Of a DNA stretch of 39,507 bases, positions 9,028 through 18,470 are shown piece by piece; positions within the stretch are counted from its first letter, which is position 1, and each line of letters opens with the position of its first letter. The notes below the pieces were generated by a model, which searched no databases, was not told the DNA's origin, and worked only from the letters and a program-made list of their open reading frames with translations. Source of the stretch: a virus; the IMG/VR virus record IMGVR_UViG_3300017771_000033, positions 1 through 39,507 of that record, one strand, 5' to 3'. A program made the translations under genes and the position numbers.

Positions 9028-10215
9028 ATGGAAAACCAAGAAAATGAGTCTGTAATTGAAGAGGTTGTAGACAAAACTACTGAGCAGACTTTAGAAAACG
9101 AAGTAGAAAAACCTCAAGAAGAAGTTGAAACTAAAGATCAAGAAAGTATATCTAGCGTAGACGAAGATGGTACTATTAAGATTGATCTAAGGAAATTAAA
9201 CCAAGATCAACCTGAGAAGCCAGAAGTTGAAAGTGAACAAACTGAACCAGAGCAAGCTGAAGCTGAGGAAGCTGATGTGGTTGAAGACCAGGTTTTAGAA
9301 GAAGTTACTGAAGAAGAAGTTCAGGAACAAGTTGAAGAGCTTCAAGAAGAGGTAGAAGAGGTTATAGCCGAAGCGCAAGAAACAGGCGAACCTTTACCTG
9401 AAAACATACAAAAGGTAGTTGATTTCATGAATGAAACAGGTGGTAGCTTAGAAGATTACGTAAAGCTAAACACTGATTATTCTAGTTTAAATGACAAGCA
9501 ATTACTTAGAGAGTATTATGAAAATACTAAACCACACTTAGATAAAGAGGATATAGATATATTAATGGAAGACTTTTCTTATGATGAAGAGTTAGATGAC
9601 GAAAAATCTGTAAGAAAATCTAAAATAGCTTTTAAAGAAGAAGTAGCTAAAGCTAAAAATCATCTAGAATCTTTAAAATCTAAGTATTACGAAGAAATTA
9701 AAGCTGGATCAAAATTGACAACTGATCAGCAAAAGGCAGTTGATTTTTTCAACCGCTATAATAAAGAATCTGAAGAAGAGAATAAAGTTGCTAAAAATAA
9801 ATCAAATATTTTTTTGCAAAAAACTAATAAAGTTTTTTCTGACAATTTCAAAGGTTTTGAATATTCTGTTGGCGATAAAAAATATAGATTTAATGTTAAA
9901 AATGCTAGTGAAGTTAAGCAAACACAAAGTGATATAAACAATTTTGTTAAAAAGTTTTTAGCGGAAGACAGCACGATGGGTGACGCAAAAGGTTATCACA
10001 AAGCACTTTTTACAGCAATGAACGCAGATGCAATAGCTAATCATTTCTACGAGCAAGGCAAAGCTGATGCTATTAAAAATAGTGTGGCTAAGTCTAAAAA
10101 CGTCGACATGGACCCTAGAGGTGTTCATGAACCTGTTACGGAAGCTGGTGGGCTTAGAGTTAGAGCAATAAGCGGTGACGATTCTTCACGATTAAAAGTC
10201 AAAATAAGAAAATAG
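9028..10215 (+). CDS. Capsid scaffold protein
   Basis: A 395-residue protein between portal and major capsid genes. The first ~125 residues are extremely acidic (Glu and Gln rich) and probably disordered or coiled. A helical middle follows (about 125-260), and the C-terminus is basic, ending RLKVKIRK. A charged, helical protein with a basic tail directly upstream of the capsid gene is the normal form of an internal scaffold, where the tail contacts the shell. No HK97-type protease motif (Ser-His-Asp/Glu in a prohead protease context) is visible here or next to it, so any maturation cleavage would need another enzyme. Role from position and composition. Confidence 0.72.
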   Translation: MENQENESVIEEVVDKTTEQTLENEVEKPQEEVETKDQESISSVDEDGTIKIDLRKLNQDQPEKPEVESEQTEPEQAEAEEADVVEDQVLEEVTEEEVQEQVEELQEEVEEVIAEAQETGEPLPENIQKVVDFMNETGGSLEDYVKLNTDYSSLNDKQLLREYYENTKPHLDKEDIDILMEDFSYDEELDDEKSVRKSKIAFKEEVAKAKNHLESLKSKYYEEIKAGSKLTTDQQKAVDFFNRYNKESEEENKVAKNKSNIFLQKTNKVFSDNFKGFEYSVGDKKYRFNVKNASEVKQTQSDINNFVKKFLAEDSTMGDAKGYHKALFTAMNADAIANHFYEQGKADAIKNSVAKSKNVDMDPRGVHEPVTEAGGLRVRAISGDDSSRLKVKIRK

Positions 10216-10238
10216 AATAACTTTAAAAAACTAAAAAT

Positions 10239-11690
10239 ATGAGTTTTGCAACTGGCGGTGCGTTTCCAGCTGGATTAACGCCCGCACCATCAAAAACTGT
10301 CTTCGATAAAAACTACCTAGCAATCGGTACTTCCGGAGACTTTGATTTCACAAAACAGTTCTTGCCAGAAGTATATGAAAAAGAAGTTGAAAGATATGGA
10401 AACAGATCTATCTCTTCATTTTTACGTATGGTAGGTGCTGAAATGCCAATGGCTTCTGACGAAGTCGTATGGTCTGAACAAGGTAGACTACACGTCGCTT
10501 ATGATTCAGTAAAAGTTAAAACAAATAATGACGCTACAGATCACACTTTAGTTGTGCTTGACGGTGGAGGAAATGCTCAAGGTCACGCTATCAGAGCTAA
10601 CCAAACTATCATAGTATCTAAAGGTTTTGTAACTGTAAAAGCTTTCGTTACTTCTGTTGATGCTGCAACTGGAGAGCTAGAGGCATATCCATTAACTCAA
10701 GCTGACTGGCCAGCTTCATTCGTAGCCGCTTCTAACCCAACTGACCTTAAAGTATTTGTTTATGGTTCTGAGTTTGGTAAAGGTGCTGCTGGAATGCAAA
10801 AGTCTATCGACGCTGGTTTCCAAAAGTTTACTAACAGTCCAATTATCATAAAAGATAAGTATTCAATCAATGGTTCTGACACTGCTCAGATCGGTTGGAT
10901 CGAAGTAACTACTGAGCTTGGAACTTCTGGATATCTATGGTATCTAAAGTCAGAGCATGAAACTAGACTAAGATTTGAAGATTACCTAGAGATGTCTATG
11001 GTTGAAGCTGAAAAAGCAACTGAAACAATCACAGATGCTAACTCTCAAACCGTAAAAGGTACTGAAGGTCTTTTTGCTGCTATCGAAAGTAGAGGTCTTG
11101 TTTTTAACGATCATGACTTTAACAACGGTACTGGCTTGAGTGGTCTTGCTGAGTTTGATGTAATTCTACAAGAGCTTGATAAGCAAGGTGCTATTGAAGA
11201 AAACATGCTTTTCTTAGATAGAGGTACATCTTTAGCTATCGACAACATGCTAGCAAGAGCTAATTCTTACGGAACTGGCGGTACATCTTACGGTGTATTT
11301 GACAATTCTGAGGATATGGCGCTTAATCTAGGATTTAGCGGTTTCCGCAGAGGTTCTTATGACTTCTACAAAACTGACTGGAAATATTTGAATGACGCTG
11401 CTACTCGTGGTTTAACTGATGATATCGACGGTGTACTTGTACCTGCTGGTGTTTCTACAGTTTACGACCAAACGCTTGGTAAGAACATTCAAAGACCATT
11501 CTTACACGTACGCTACAGAGCTTCTGAAGCTGACGACAGAAGAATGAAGTCTTGGATCACTGGTTCAGTTGGAGGTAACTATACTTCTGACATTGACGAA
11601 ATGAACGTACACTTCTTATCAGAAAGATGTCTGTGTGTTCAAGGTGCTAACAACTTTGTGTTGTTGAAAGACACTGCGTCTAATCCGTAA
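10239..11690 (+). CDS. Major capsid protein
   Basis: A 483-residue protein. It follows the scaffold gene and has codon use unlike its neighbours, favouring ATC, TTC, TAC and GAC and with more G+C, as expected of the most expressed virion gene. The N-terminal region (1-65) is a flexible arm. A long helix-containing segment (about 255-275, SMVEAEKATETITDA) and the repeated beta stretches fit an HK97-type fold of the size seen in podovirus capsids of Bacteroidota phages. The C-terminus (HFLSERCLCVQGANNFVLL) ends in a strand. A strong terminator follows. The start is preceded by an A-rich leader without a ribosome site. Confidence 0.85.
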   Translation: MSFATGGAFPAGLTPAPSKTVFDKNYLAIGTSGDFDFTKQFLPEVYEKEVERYGNRSISSFLRMVGAEMPMASDEVVWSEQGRLHVAYDSVKVKTNNDATDHTLVVLDGGGNAQGHAIRANQTIIVSKGFVTVKAFVTSVDAATGELEAYPLTQADWPASFVAASNPTDLKVFVYGSEFGKGAAGMQKSIDAGFQKFTNSPIIIKDKYSINGSDTAQIGWIEVTTELGTSGYLWYLKSEHETRLRFEDYLEMSMVEAEKATETITDANSQTVKGTEGLFAAIESRGLVFNDHDFNNGTGLSGLAEFDVILQELDKQGAIEENMLFLDRGTSLAIDNMLARANSYGTGGTSYGVFDNSEDMALNLGFSGFRRGSYDFYKTDWKYLNDAATRGLTDDIDGVLVPAGVSTVYDQTLGKNIQRPFLHVRYRASEADDRRMKSWITGSVGGNYTSDIDEMNVHFLSERCLCVQGANNFVLLKDTASNP

Positions 11691-11703
11691 TCGGTAAATT
11701 AAA

Positions 11704-11750
11704 GTAAGATTACCCTCGATATACTTCGGGGGTAAATCTTACATTTTTAA
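11704..11750 (+). terminator. Rho-independent terminator after the capsid gene
   Basis: The arms GTAAGATTACCCTCG (from 11704) and CGGGGGTAAATCTTAC (to 11742) pair over about 15 bases with one bulge and one wobble or mismatch, around an 8-base loop. A T run at 11744-11748 follows. It sits 14 bases after the capsid stop and would concentrate transcription on scaffold and capsid, with readthrough or a new start for the genes beyond. Confidence 0.88.
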
Positions 11751-11770
11751 TAATTTTATTATATCATATC

Positions 11771-12535
11771 ATGGCAAAAAAAGAAAAAACCGCACCTGCG
11801 GTATGGGAACAAAAAGACAGAGTATACGAACTAGTTGGTAACAAAAAACCCATTATAACTACAATACCAGCAAAACACTCTGTTAAAAGATCTTTATTAT
11901 GGTTTGATCCAGAAAAAGGTTATCAAAGAGAATTAAGATACGCTACAAACCAAAGCACGCCATTTGTTGATGAGCAAAAAGGTGAAGTTACATTAGAACA
12001 AATTGTTTTTAGAAATGGAACTTTATTTGTGCCAAAAGCAAATGTAGCACTACAAAAACTATTATCGCTTTATCACCCGCTAAATGGTGGTATATATTAC
12101 GAAGTAGATAATGTTAAACAAGCAAATGACGATTTAGCATATCTTGAAGCTGAAATTGAAGCTTTGAACTCTGCTAAAAACTTAGATATTGATCATTTAG
12201 AAGCTATATTAAGAGTAGAGGTTGGTAGTAAGGTTAATTCTATGACTTCTAAGGAGATTAAAAGAGACGTGCTGTTGTTTGCACGTAGAAATCCTATTTT
12301 ATTCTTAGAGTTAGCGTCTGATGACAACGTACAATTAAGAAATTTTGGTATAAAAGCCGTAGAAGACGGTATTATTGATTTAAGTCAAGACCAAAGAAAC
12401 TTTACTTGGGCGTCAACAGGTAGAAAACTGTTATCTGTACCTTTTGAAGAAAACCCTTATTCAGCACTAGCTGCTTGGTTTAAAACAGATGAAGGAGTAG
12501 AGATTTACTCAAGTATTGAAAAAAGATTAAAATAA
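11771..12535 (+). CDS. Conserved head-associated hypothetical protein
   Basis: A 254-residue protein in the slot between capsid and connector genes. The N-terminal 100 residues are strand-rich, beginning with Lys-rich AKKEKTAP, and contain IVFRNGTLFVPKANVALQKLL. A charged coiled-coil segment lies at about 118-150. The C-terminal half is helical with FARRNPILFLELASDDNVQLRNFGI. No enzyme motif is visible. I associate this type of protein with podovirus head modules of marine Bacteroidota phages. A minor head or connector role is inferred by position only. The start is behind an A/T-only leader that follows the terminator. Confidence 0.6.
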   Translation: MAKKEKTAPAVWEQKDRVYELVGNKKPIITTIPAKHSVKRSLLWFDPEKGYQRELRYATNQSTPFVDEQKGEVTLEQIVFRNGTLFVPKANVALQKLLSLYHPLNGGIYYEVDNVKQANDDLAYLEAEIEALNSAKNLDIDHLEAILRVEVGSKVNSMTSKEIKRDVLLFARRNPILFLELASDDNVQLRNFGIKAVEDGIIDLSQDQRNFTWASTGRKLLSVPFEENPYSALAAWFKTDEGVEIYSSIEKRLK

Positions 12536-12541
12536 AGTCAC

Positions 12542-12582
12542 TTATAGCGGTTAGGCCGCTTAACGTGGCCTAACTACTATAA
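12542..12582 (+). other. Intergenic hairpin without T tract
   Basis: Arms TTATAGCGGTTAGGCC (12542-12557) and GGCCTAACTACTATAA (12567-12582) pair over 16 positions with one mismatch and one G-T wobble, around a 9-base loop. It fills the gap between two head genes. No T run follows on either strand, so it is a poor intrinsic terminator. RNA processing or stability control is possible. Confidence 0.7.
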
Positions 12583-12592
12583 AAAATATAAA

Positions 12593-13309
12593 ATGGCAGT
12601 AAGTGTAGATACCGTATATCAAAGAGTGCTCGCTGTGTTAAATAAAGAGCAAAGAGGTTATTTAACACCTGAAGAATTTAATTTGTTTGCCAATCAAGTT
12701 CAAATGGATATATTTGAGCAGTATTTTTACGATATAAATCAATTTAGCAGATTGCATGGTAATGATACAGAGTATTCAGACATGTTAAACATATTGAACG
12801 AAAAAATAAATATATTTGAAAAGCAAGCATCACTTGATTATGATGAAAACGCTACACCTCCACACTACGATCTACCTACAGATATATATAGGTTAGGCAC
12901 AGTTATATATAAAAGCTCTGAAGTTGAAAAAGTCAACAGAAACGAGTATTTATATATAAACTCTTCGGCCATAACCAAACCAACAGATGATTTTCCTATT
13001 TATACTAGAGATGAAAACGGTATAAGAGTTTATGGTACATCAGAAATAACTTCTGATTCAACTGGAACGAATCCAGTAACTATAAACTACGTGAAAAGAC
13101 CTGATAGAGTTATTTGGAACTATAACACTGTTTTAGGTAACGCTCAATATCAAGCTACAGGTAGTAATGATTTTGATCTTCATGATTCAGAGGAAGTAGA
13201 AATTGTAACAAAAATATTAGCTTTAGCTGGTGTTTTAGTTAGAGATTTATCAGTATATCAATTAGCGATGCAAGAAGATATGCTTGCAGCACAACAAGAA
13301 AAACAATAA
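12593..13309 (+). CDS. Putative head-tail connector protein
   Basis: A 238-residue protein in the head-completion cluster. The N-terminus (VDTVYQRVLAVLNKEQRGYL then TPEEFNLFANQVQMDIFEQY) is helical and resembles the start of adaptor proteins of podoviruses and crAss-like phages, as far as I recall. The middle (about 95-180) is beta-rich with VTINYVKRPDRVIW, and the C-terminus is a helix (EIVTKILALAGVLVRDLSVY). That helix-strand-helix order suits adaptors that bind the portal. It ends three bases before the next start. Confidence comes from order and shape, not a catalytic motif. Confidence 0.6.
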   Translation: MAVSVDTVYQRVLAVLNKEQRGYLTPEEFNLFANQVQMDIFEQYFYDINQFSRLHGNDTEYSDMLNILNEKINIFEKQASLDYDENATPPHYDLPTDIYRLGTVIYKSSEVEKVNRNEYLYINSSAITKPTDDFPIYTRDENGIRVYGTSEITSDSTGTNPVTINYVKRPDRVIWNYNTVLGNAQYQATGSNDFDLHDSEEVEIVTKILALAGVLVRDLSVYQLAMQEDMLAAQQEKQ

Positions 13310-13312
13310 TAA

Positions 13313-14224
13313 ATGGCTTTATTTGAAGGAACACAGTATCAATACTATTACGGCCCTGATAATTTATGGGGTACTAACGATGAGGTTTATGGAAACTACC
13401 AGTTTATAAAGCTAAAAGAGCTAGTTAATAATTTTATTATAGCTTATGTAGGTGAAGATAAAATTATATCTAAAATAAAAAGAACAGATGTAGCTTTTCA
13501 TGTAAAAAGAGCTATGCAAGAGTTTAGCTATGATATATTTAAAAGTGAAAAGTCTCAAGAAATAGAAATACCACCAAGCTTACAAATGCCACTACCACAT
13601 GACTATGTTAATTATGTGAAAATTAGTTGGCTAGATCAAAGTGGTGTTGAAAGGCTTTTATATCCTGCTAGAAAAACTAGTAATCCACTACCTATACTTC
13701 AAGATGACAAATATGAATATTTGTTTGACTATCAAAGTGGTGAGATACTAACAGCCAACGAATCTGAAACTTGGAAGAAATTTAAATCAGACACTAGTAA
13801 TGCATCAACTGACAACTTAGATGATTTAGAAAACGATCCTGGGTTGTTACAATTATTTGGCAGAAGATATGGCATGGAGCCAGAAAATTCACAAACAAAC
13901 GGTGTTTACTTTATAGATCCACTTAAAAGTAAAATATTCTTTGATTCGTCAATGACTGGCAAAGTTATTACTTTAAAATACATAAGCGACGGTTTAGCTG
14001 TAGACGCGGATATGATAGTTCACAAGTTTGCTGAAGAAGCCGTGTATCAGCACGTTGCTCACGCTATACTGTCAACAAGAGCTAATGTTCCAGAATATAT
14101 AATTCAAAGATTTCAAAAAGGTAAATTTGCAAAAGCTAGACAAGCTAAGTTAAGACTATCTAATTTAAAAATAGAGGAGCTTACTCAAGTAATGAGAGGT
14201 AAGTCTAAAGTTATAAAACACTAA
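13313..14224 (+). CDS. Putative connector/tail tubular protein
   Basis: A 303-residue protein, three bases after its neighbour and three before the next gene. It has the shape of tail tubular A-like adaptors: an N-terminal helix set including FHVKRAMQEFSYDIFKSEKS, then IPPSLQMPLPHDYVNYVKIS. A beta middle ends in FIDPLKSKIFFDSSMTGKVITL, and C-terminal helices run KFAEEAVYQHVAHAILSTRA. The 'P.LP.DYV....v.W.d' pattern is common in such adaptors. It likely joins the connector to the nozzle. Not a certain family member. Confidence 0.6.
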   Translation: MALFEGTQYQYYYGPDNLWGTNDEVYGNYQFIKLKELVNNFIIAYVGEDKIISKIKRTDVAFHVKRAMQEFSYDIFKSEKSQEIEIPPSLQMPLPHDYVNYVKISWLDQSGVERLLYPARKTSNPLPILQDDKYEYLFDYQSGEILTANESETWKKFKSDTSNASTDNLDDLENDPGLLQLFGRRYGMEPENSQTNGVYFIDPLKSKIFFDSSMTGKVITLKYISDGLAVDADMIVHKFAEEAVYQHVAHAILSTRANVPEYIIQRFQKGKFAKARQAKLRLSNLKIEELTQVMRGKSKVIKH

Positions 14225-14227
14225 TAT

Positions 14228-17200
14228 ATGCCTGAAATTAAAAATGTTTTTTCGGCAGGTAAAATGAATAAAGACCTGGACGAAAGATTAATTCCCAATG
14301 GCCAGTATCGAGATGCTTTGAATATAAAGATATCTAGTTCTGAGGGTGCGGACGTAGGTGCAATTGAAAATATATTAGGTAACACAGCTATTTTTAATAG
14401 ATCTTATAATGAGGTTACTAACTCATACACTCAATGGGGTTTAAACGACTCTGACACAAACTACTATGGTTTTGATAACTGTAAAACAGTAGGTGTTATA
14501 AGATACGATAGAAATGAAAAAATATATTGGCTTCTAAGTGGTAGCAATCAAGATGGTATACTAGAGTTTGATCAAACAACTAAAGTTGTATCTCCTGTTG
14601 TTATAGATAAAAACAACGTTTTAAAATTTTCATCAAATACTCTTATTACAGGTATAAATATAATCGATGGCTTGTTGTTTTTTACTGATGACTTAAATGA
14701 GCCAAAATGTATCAACATAGAAAGATTCAAAACTGCAGCAGCAGCCTCAGGAGACACTTCTCACACTGAAATTTACGGTAGAGATTTTATAGAATCAGAT
14801 GTAACCGTAATAAAAAAATCACCTATTACAGCCCCCACTTTGGAGATGTACAGAACAAAGCAGCTTGACGATAATGGCAATGTTACTAATGTAGATACAG
14901 GTTGGTATGGAGCTTTAGGTAGCAATGTAGATGGTGAACCAACACCATTTGATCCAGGTACTGCTGTTACTATGTATTGGAATCAACCTTATCCTTTTTA
15001 TAATGTTGGTGATACTTTAGTTTTAACGGCTTCAAACGGTGAAGATGATGAAGATCATATAGCTAGAGTTAAAGTTTTTGAAGTACCAACAGGTAATACT
15101 CAAAACTTTGCTAAAGTAAACGTGTTGTCTATTAACACAGCACCAGCAACGAGTACATTTTGGGAGGTAACTTTAGAACAAACTCCACCCATGTTTGAGT
15201 TTAAGTTTGCTAGGTTTGCGTATAGATATATATACAATGATAATCAAGTTTCTTGTTTTTCTCCTTTTTCTGAGCCAGCATTTTTACCTGACGAAAAAGC
15301 TTTTGAATATAACCCAGAGCAAGGTTACAATGTGTTAATGAAAAACACGGTTAGAAATTTAAAAGTAAAAAACTTCGCGTCAAGTGGGACAGTTCCATCC
15401 GATGTAGAAAAAATAGATATATTATATAAAGATTCTTCAAACCAAAATGTTTATGTTGTAGATACAATTGAAAAAGACTCTTCTGGTAACTTTGCTAATC
15501 AGTATAGTATAAAATCTGAAATAATAAGCAAGGTTATAGAGTCTAATCAAATACTAAGACCGTTTGATAATGTACCAAGAAAAGCAAAATCTCAAGAAAT
15601 AATTGCCAATAGGCTAGTTTATGCTAATTATTTACAGAACTTTGATATAAAAAATGCAAACGGTGACATTGTAAAACCTAAAGTATCTATAAACATTGAC
15701 AATTACCCAACTTGGAATATTACTAATGAATCAGCTGGTAAATCAATAAAAACTTTAAGAACTTATCAAATTGGCGTTGCTTATAGAGATGAACATGGTA
15801 GAGAAACACCAGTGTTTTCATCAGAAACAAGTTCTACTGTATTAGGTAAAACATCAGCAAACTTAAATAATAGAATATCTGCGGTAATAGAATCAGATCC
15901 TCCAGAAGGTTTTACTCATTTTAAGTTTTTTGTTAAAGAAAATTCAAACGAGTACTATAATTTATCAATGGATAGATTTTACGTTGAGTCAGATGATAAT
16001 GTTTGGATATCTTTTCCATCTTCAGAAAGAAATAAAATAAAAGAAGATGACTTTATTATATTAAAAAAACAACACGATAGCAACAACTTTGTTGATGAAG
16101 AAGCTAGATACAAAATTATAGCTTTAGAAAATGAAGCTCCAGACACAATAAAAACAAAAAATGTAAACAAAGCTAAAATACAAGGTTCGGGTAATAATAA
16201 CACCTTTGTATCTGACGGTCAGCCAGTTGAAACTGCTTTAACTTTAAAAATACTAAATCAAGCTTGGGTTGACTCTGGCGCTGATTCTAGAGACAACGCT
16301 TTGTTAGGTGAACCACAGCTTTGTTGTAAAATATTTACAGAAACAAATACAACACCTGTTTTTTATGATATAGAAAGTATACAAAAAGTTGGATCTGGTA
16401 ACGATGCTCATTACAAGATTACTTTAAATAAACCACTATCTGGTATGGCTTTTGCTACAAGTAATGGTCAAGAAGCTGTAGGTTTAGGTATAAATATATT
16501 TCAAAAAGAAATACAAAATAAACCAGAGTTTGCTGGTAGATTTTTTGCAAAAATATATAGTGATAAAGCTTTAGTTGACAGAATAACATCGGTAAACGAA
16601 AAAGAAGGTTATGCTATAGCTTCTACTCGCACTCTTGGTAAAATGACTAGATTTGGAGATAATGATGATAACTGGAAATCTGGCGATAGAGGTTGGCATA
16701 TAGATAATTCACAGCCTCGTTATCATACAGCTGTTCAAGGGGGATTGTTACCACATAATAGTAATCTTCCTGGAGAAACGCTTAACGTTGGTGCGAAACG
16801 AGGTAGAGGGACTAGAGTGGGCTCAAAATACATAGATATATGTTATTTTAAATGGGGACCTGGTAGTGGTAGCGCGGCAAGAAGCGCATGGGACGGTTAT
16901 TGGTGGGGCTTTGAAAATAAAGTTCCAGACGCAGCTGATACAGCTAATTTTTTACAGTCACCTGGACAAAAGATAAGATGGACTGATGATCCAGATGGCA
17001 CTATATATGAAATAGTCGATTATGCTAGAGTTCATTGTGTTACTTATAAAGGCAGCAAAAAAGGAAAGTTCGCTTCATCGAGATTAATAAGATTTACAAT
17101 TGAACTAGATAAACCTCTAACTTGGTCACCAGATGACTCTTTACAGTTAACAGAAGTAGGTGGAAGTACTACCACTAATTTAGAGTTTTTAAGAATAGTA

Positions 17201-18469
17201 GATGAAGAATCTGGAACGTACACATCAAAAAACCCTGCTATTTTTGAAACTGAGCCCGATGAAACTGTTGACATTGATATATACTATGAAGCTAGTGATA
17301 ATATACCAATCGCTCAACACGGAACTGAAGCGTTGCCATCTACTCACGATTTAGATTGGTTCAACTGCTATTCGTTTAACAATGGTGTAGAGTCTGACAG
17401 AATAAGAGATGATTTTAACGCTGTAAGAATAGGTAAAGGTGTAAAAGTATCTGCAACACTAGATGAGCCATACCAAGAAGAAAGAAGAGGATCAGGTTTA
17501 ATATTTTCTCAAATATTCAACTCTTTAACAGGCACAAACAAACTTAATCAGTTTATACAAGCTCAACCTATAACTAAAGACTTAAATCCAGCAAATGGAT
17601 CAATACAAAAACTTCACGCTAGAGACACAGATTTAGTTGTAATGTGTGAAGATAAAGTTTTAAAGATTTTAGCTCAGAAAGATGCCTTATTTAACGCAGA
17701 CGGATCTGCTAACGTTACATCTAACGCGGCTGTTTTAGGTCAAGCGATACCTTTTGTTGGTGAATATGGTATATCTAAAAACCCAGAGTCGTATGCTTAT
17801 TATGGTTTTAGATCTTACTTCACAGATAAAAATAGAGGTGTTGTTTTAAGGCTATCAAGAGATGGTTTAGAAGAAATATCTTCAAACGGCATGAGCGATT
17901 ATTTTTCAGATAAACTTGCTTCAGAAAACACAATGATTGGCAACTACGACGAAGACTCTGGATGCTACAATGTTAGTTTTTCTGATGAAACAGTTTCTTT
18001 TGAAGAAACAGTTAGAGGTTGGCCAACTAGAAAATCTTTTGTAGCTGAAGCTGGTGTATCTTTAAATAACATATATTACACATTTAAAGATGGTGTCATA
18101 TGGTCACATGACAATCAAACAAGAAATAACTTTTATGGTACTCAATACAAATCAACAGTAAAGCTAGTATTTAACGAGTCACCATCAAAAATAAAAAACT
18201 TTAAAACAATATTTTACGAAGGAGACTCTGGTTGGACTTGTCCAAAAATATCTACAGATCAACAAGACGGTAGCGTTCCAAGCTTTTCTAATAAAGAAGG
18301 TATATATTATAACTTTATAAAAGGCATTGAAAACACATGGGATAATAACTTTCAAGCTGGTACTCTAGATACTAAAGAGTTTTCAACGCAAGGCATAGAT
18401 ATACTTGGATCAATAACTGGCACAACTAAGAGTGACTTTATTTTAACAATAGAAGAAGACGGAAATTAA
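14228..18469 (+). CDS. Large stabilisation/tail-nozzle-like virion protein
   Basis: A 1413-residue protein after the connectors. Its N-terminus, VFSAGKMNKDLDERLIPNG then QYRDALNI, is a motif I recognise from P22 gp10-like packaged DNA stabilisation or nozzle proteins of podoviruses and marine phages ('nNG.yrdalNv'). The body is a chain of beta strands with many Tyr, Asn and Asp, consistent with a beta-propeller nozzle with inserted domains. At about 830-900 it is rich in Gly, Arg and Trp. It would close the portal channel and bind the tail tip. It ends one base before the next start. Function from motif and gene order. Confidence 0.68.
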   Translation: MPEIKNVFSAGKMNKDLDERLIPNGQYRDALNIKISSSEGADVGAIENILGNTAIFNRSYNEVTNSYTQWGLNDSDTNYYGFDNCKTVGVIRYDRNEKIYWLLSGSNQDGILEFDQTTKVVSPVVIDKNNVLKFSSNTLITGINIIDGLLFFTDDLNEPKCINIERFKTAAAASGDTSHTEIYGRDFIESDVTVIKKSPITAPTLEMYRTKQLDDNGNVTNVDTGWYGALGSNVDGEPTPFDPGTAVTMYWNQPYPFYNVGDTLVLTASNGEDDEDHIARVKVFEVPTGNTQNFAKVNVLSINTAPATSTFWEVTLEQTPPMFEFKFARFAYRYIYNDNQVSCFSPFSEPAFLPDEKAFEYNPEQGYNVLMKNTVRNLKVKNFASSGTVPSDVEKIDILYKDSSNQNVYVVDTIEKDSSGNFANQYSIKSEIISKVIESNQILRPFDNVPRKAKSQEIIANRLVYANYLQNFDIKNANGDIVKPKVSINIDNYPTWNITNESAGKSIKTLRTYQIGVAYRDEHGRETPVFSSETSSTVLGKTSANLNNRISAVIESDPPEGFTHFKFFVKENSNEYYNLSMDRFYVESDDNVWISFPSSERNKIKEDDFIILKKQHDSNNFVDEEARYKIIALENEAPDTIKTKNVNKAKIQGSGNNNTFVSDGQPVETALTLKILNQAWVDSGADSRDNALLGEPQLCCKIFTETNTTPVFYDIESIQKVGSGNDAHYKITLNKPLSGMAFATSNGQEAVGLGINIFQKEIQNKPEFAGRFFAKIYSDKALVDRITSVNEKEGYAIASTRTLGKMTRFGDNDDNWKSGDRGWHIDNSQPRYHTAVQGGLLPHNSNLPGETLNVGAKRGRGTRVGSKYIDICYFKWGPGSGSAARSAWDGYWWGFENKVPDAADTANFLQSPGQKIRWTDDPDGTIYEIVDYARVHCVTYKGSKKGKFASSRLIRFTIELDKPLTWSPDDSLQLTEVGGSTTTNLEFLRIVDEESGTYTSKNPAIFETEPDETVDIDIYYEASDNIPIAQHGTEALPSTHDLDWFNCYSFNNGVESDRIRDDFNAVRIGKGVKVSATLDEPYQEERRGSGLIFSQIFNSLTGTNKLNQFIQAQPITKDLNPANGSIQKLHARDTDLVVMCEDKVLKILAQKDALFNADGSANVTSNAAVLGQAIPFVGEYGISKNPESYAYYGFRSYFTDKNRGVVLRLSRDGLEEISSNGMSDYFSDKLASENTMIGNYDEDSGCYNVSFSDETVSFEETVRGWPTRKSFVAEAGVSLNNIYYTFKDGVIWSHDNQTRNNFYGTQYKSTVKLVFNESPSKIKNFKTIFYEGDSGWTCPKISTDQQDGSVPSFSNKEGIYYNFIKGIENTWDNNFQAGTLDTKEFSTQGIDILGSITGTTKSDFILTIEEDGN

Positions 18470-18470
18470 T

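Noticed and set aside
9028-10215. Prohead protease fused to the scaffold
   Set aside because: No Ser/His catalytic context is visible; the protein is only acidic, helical and basic-tailed.
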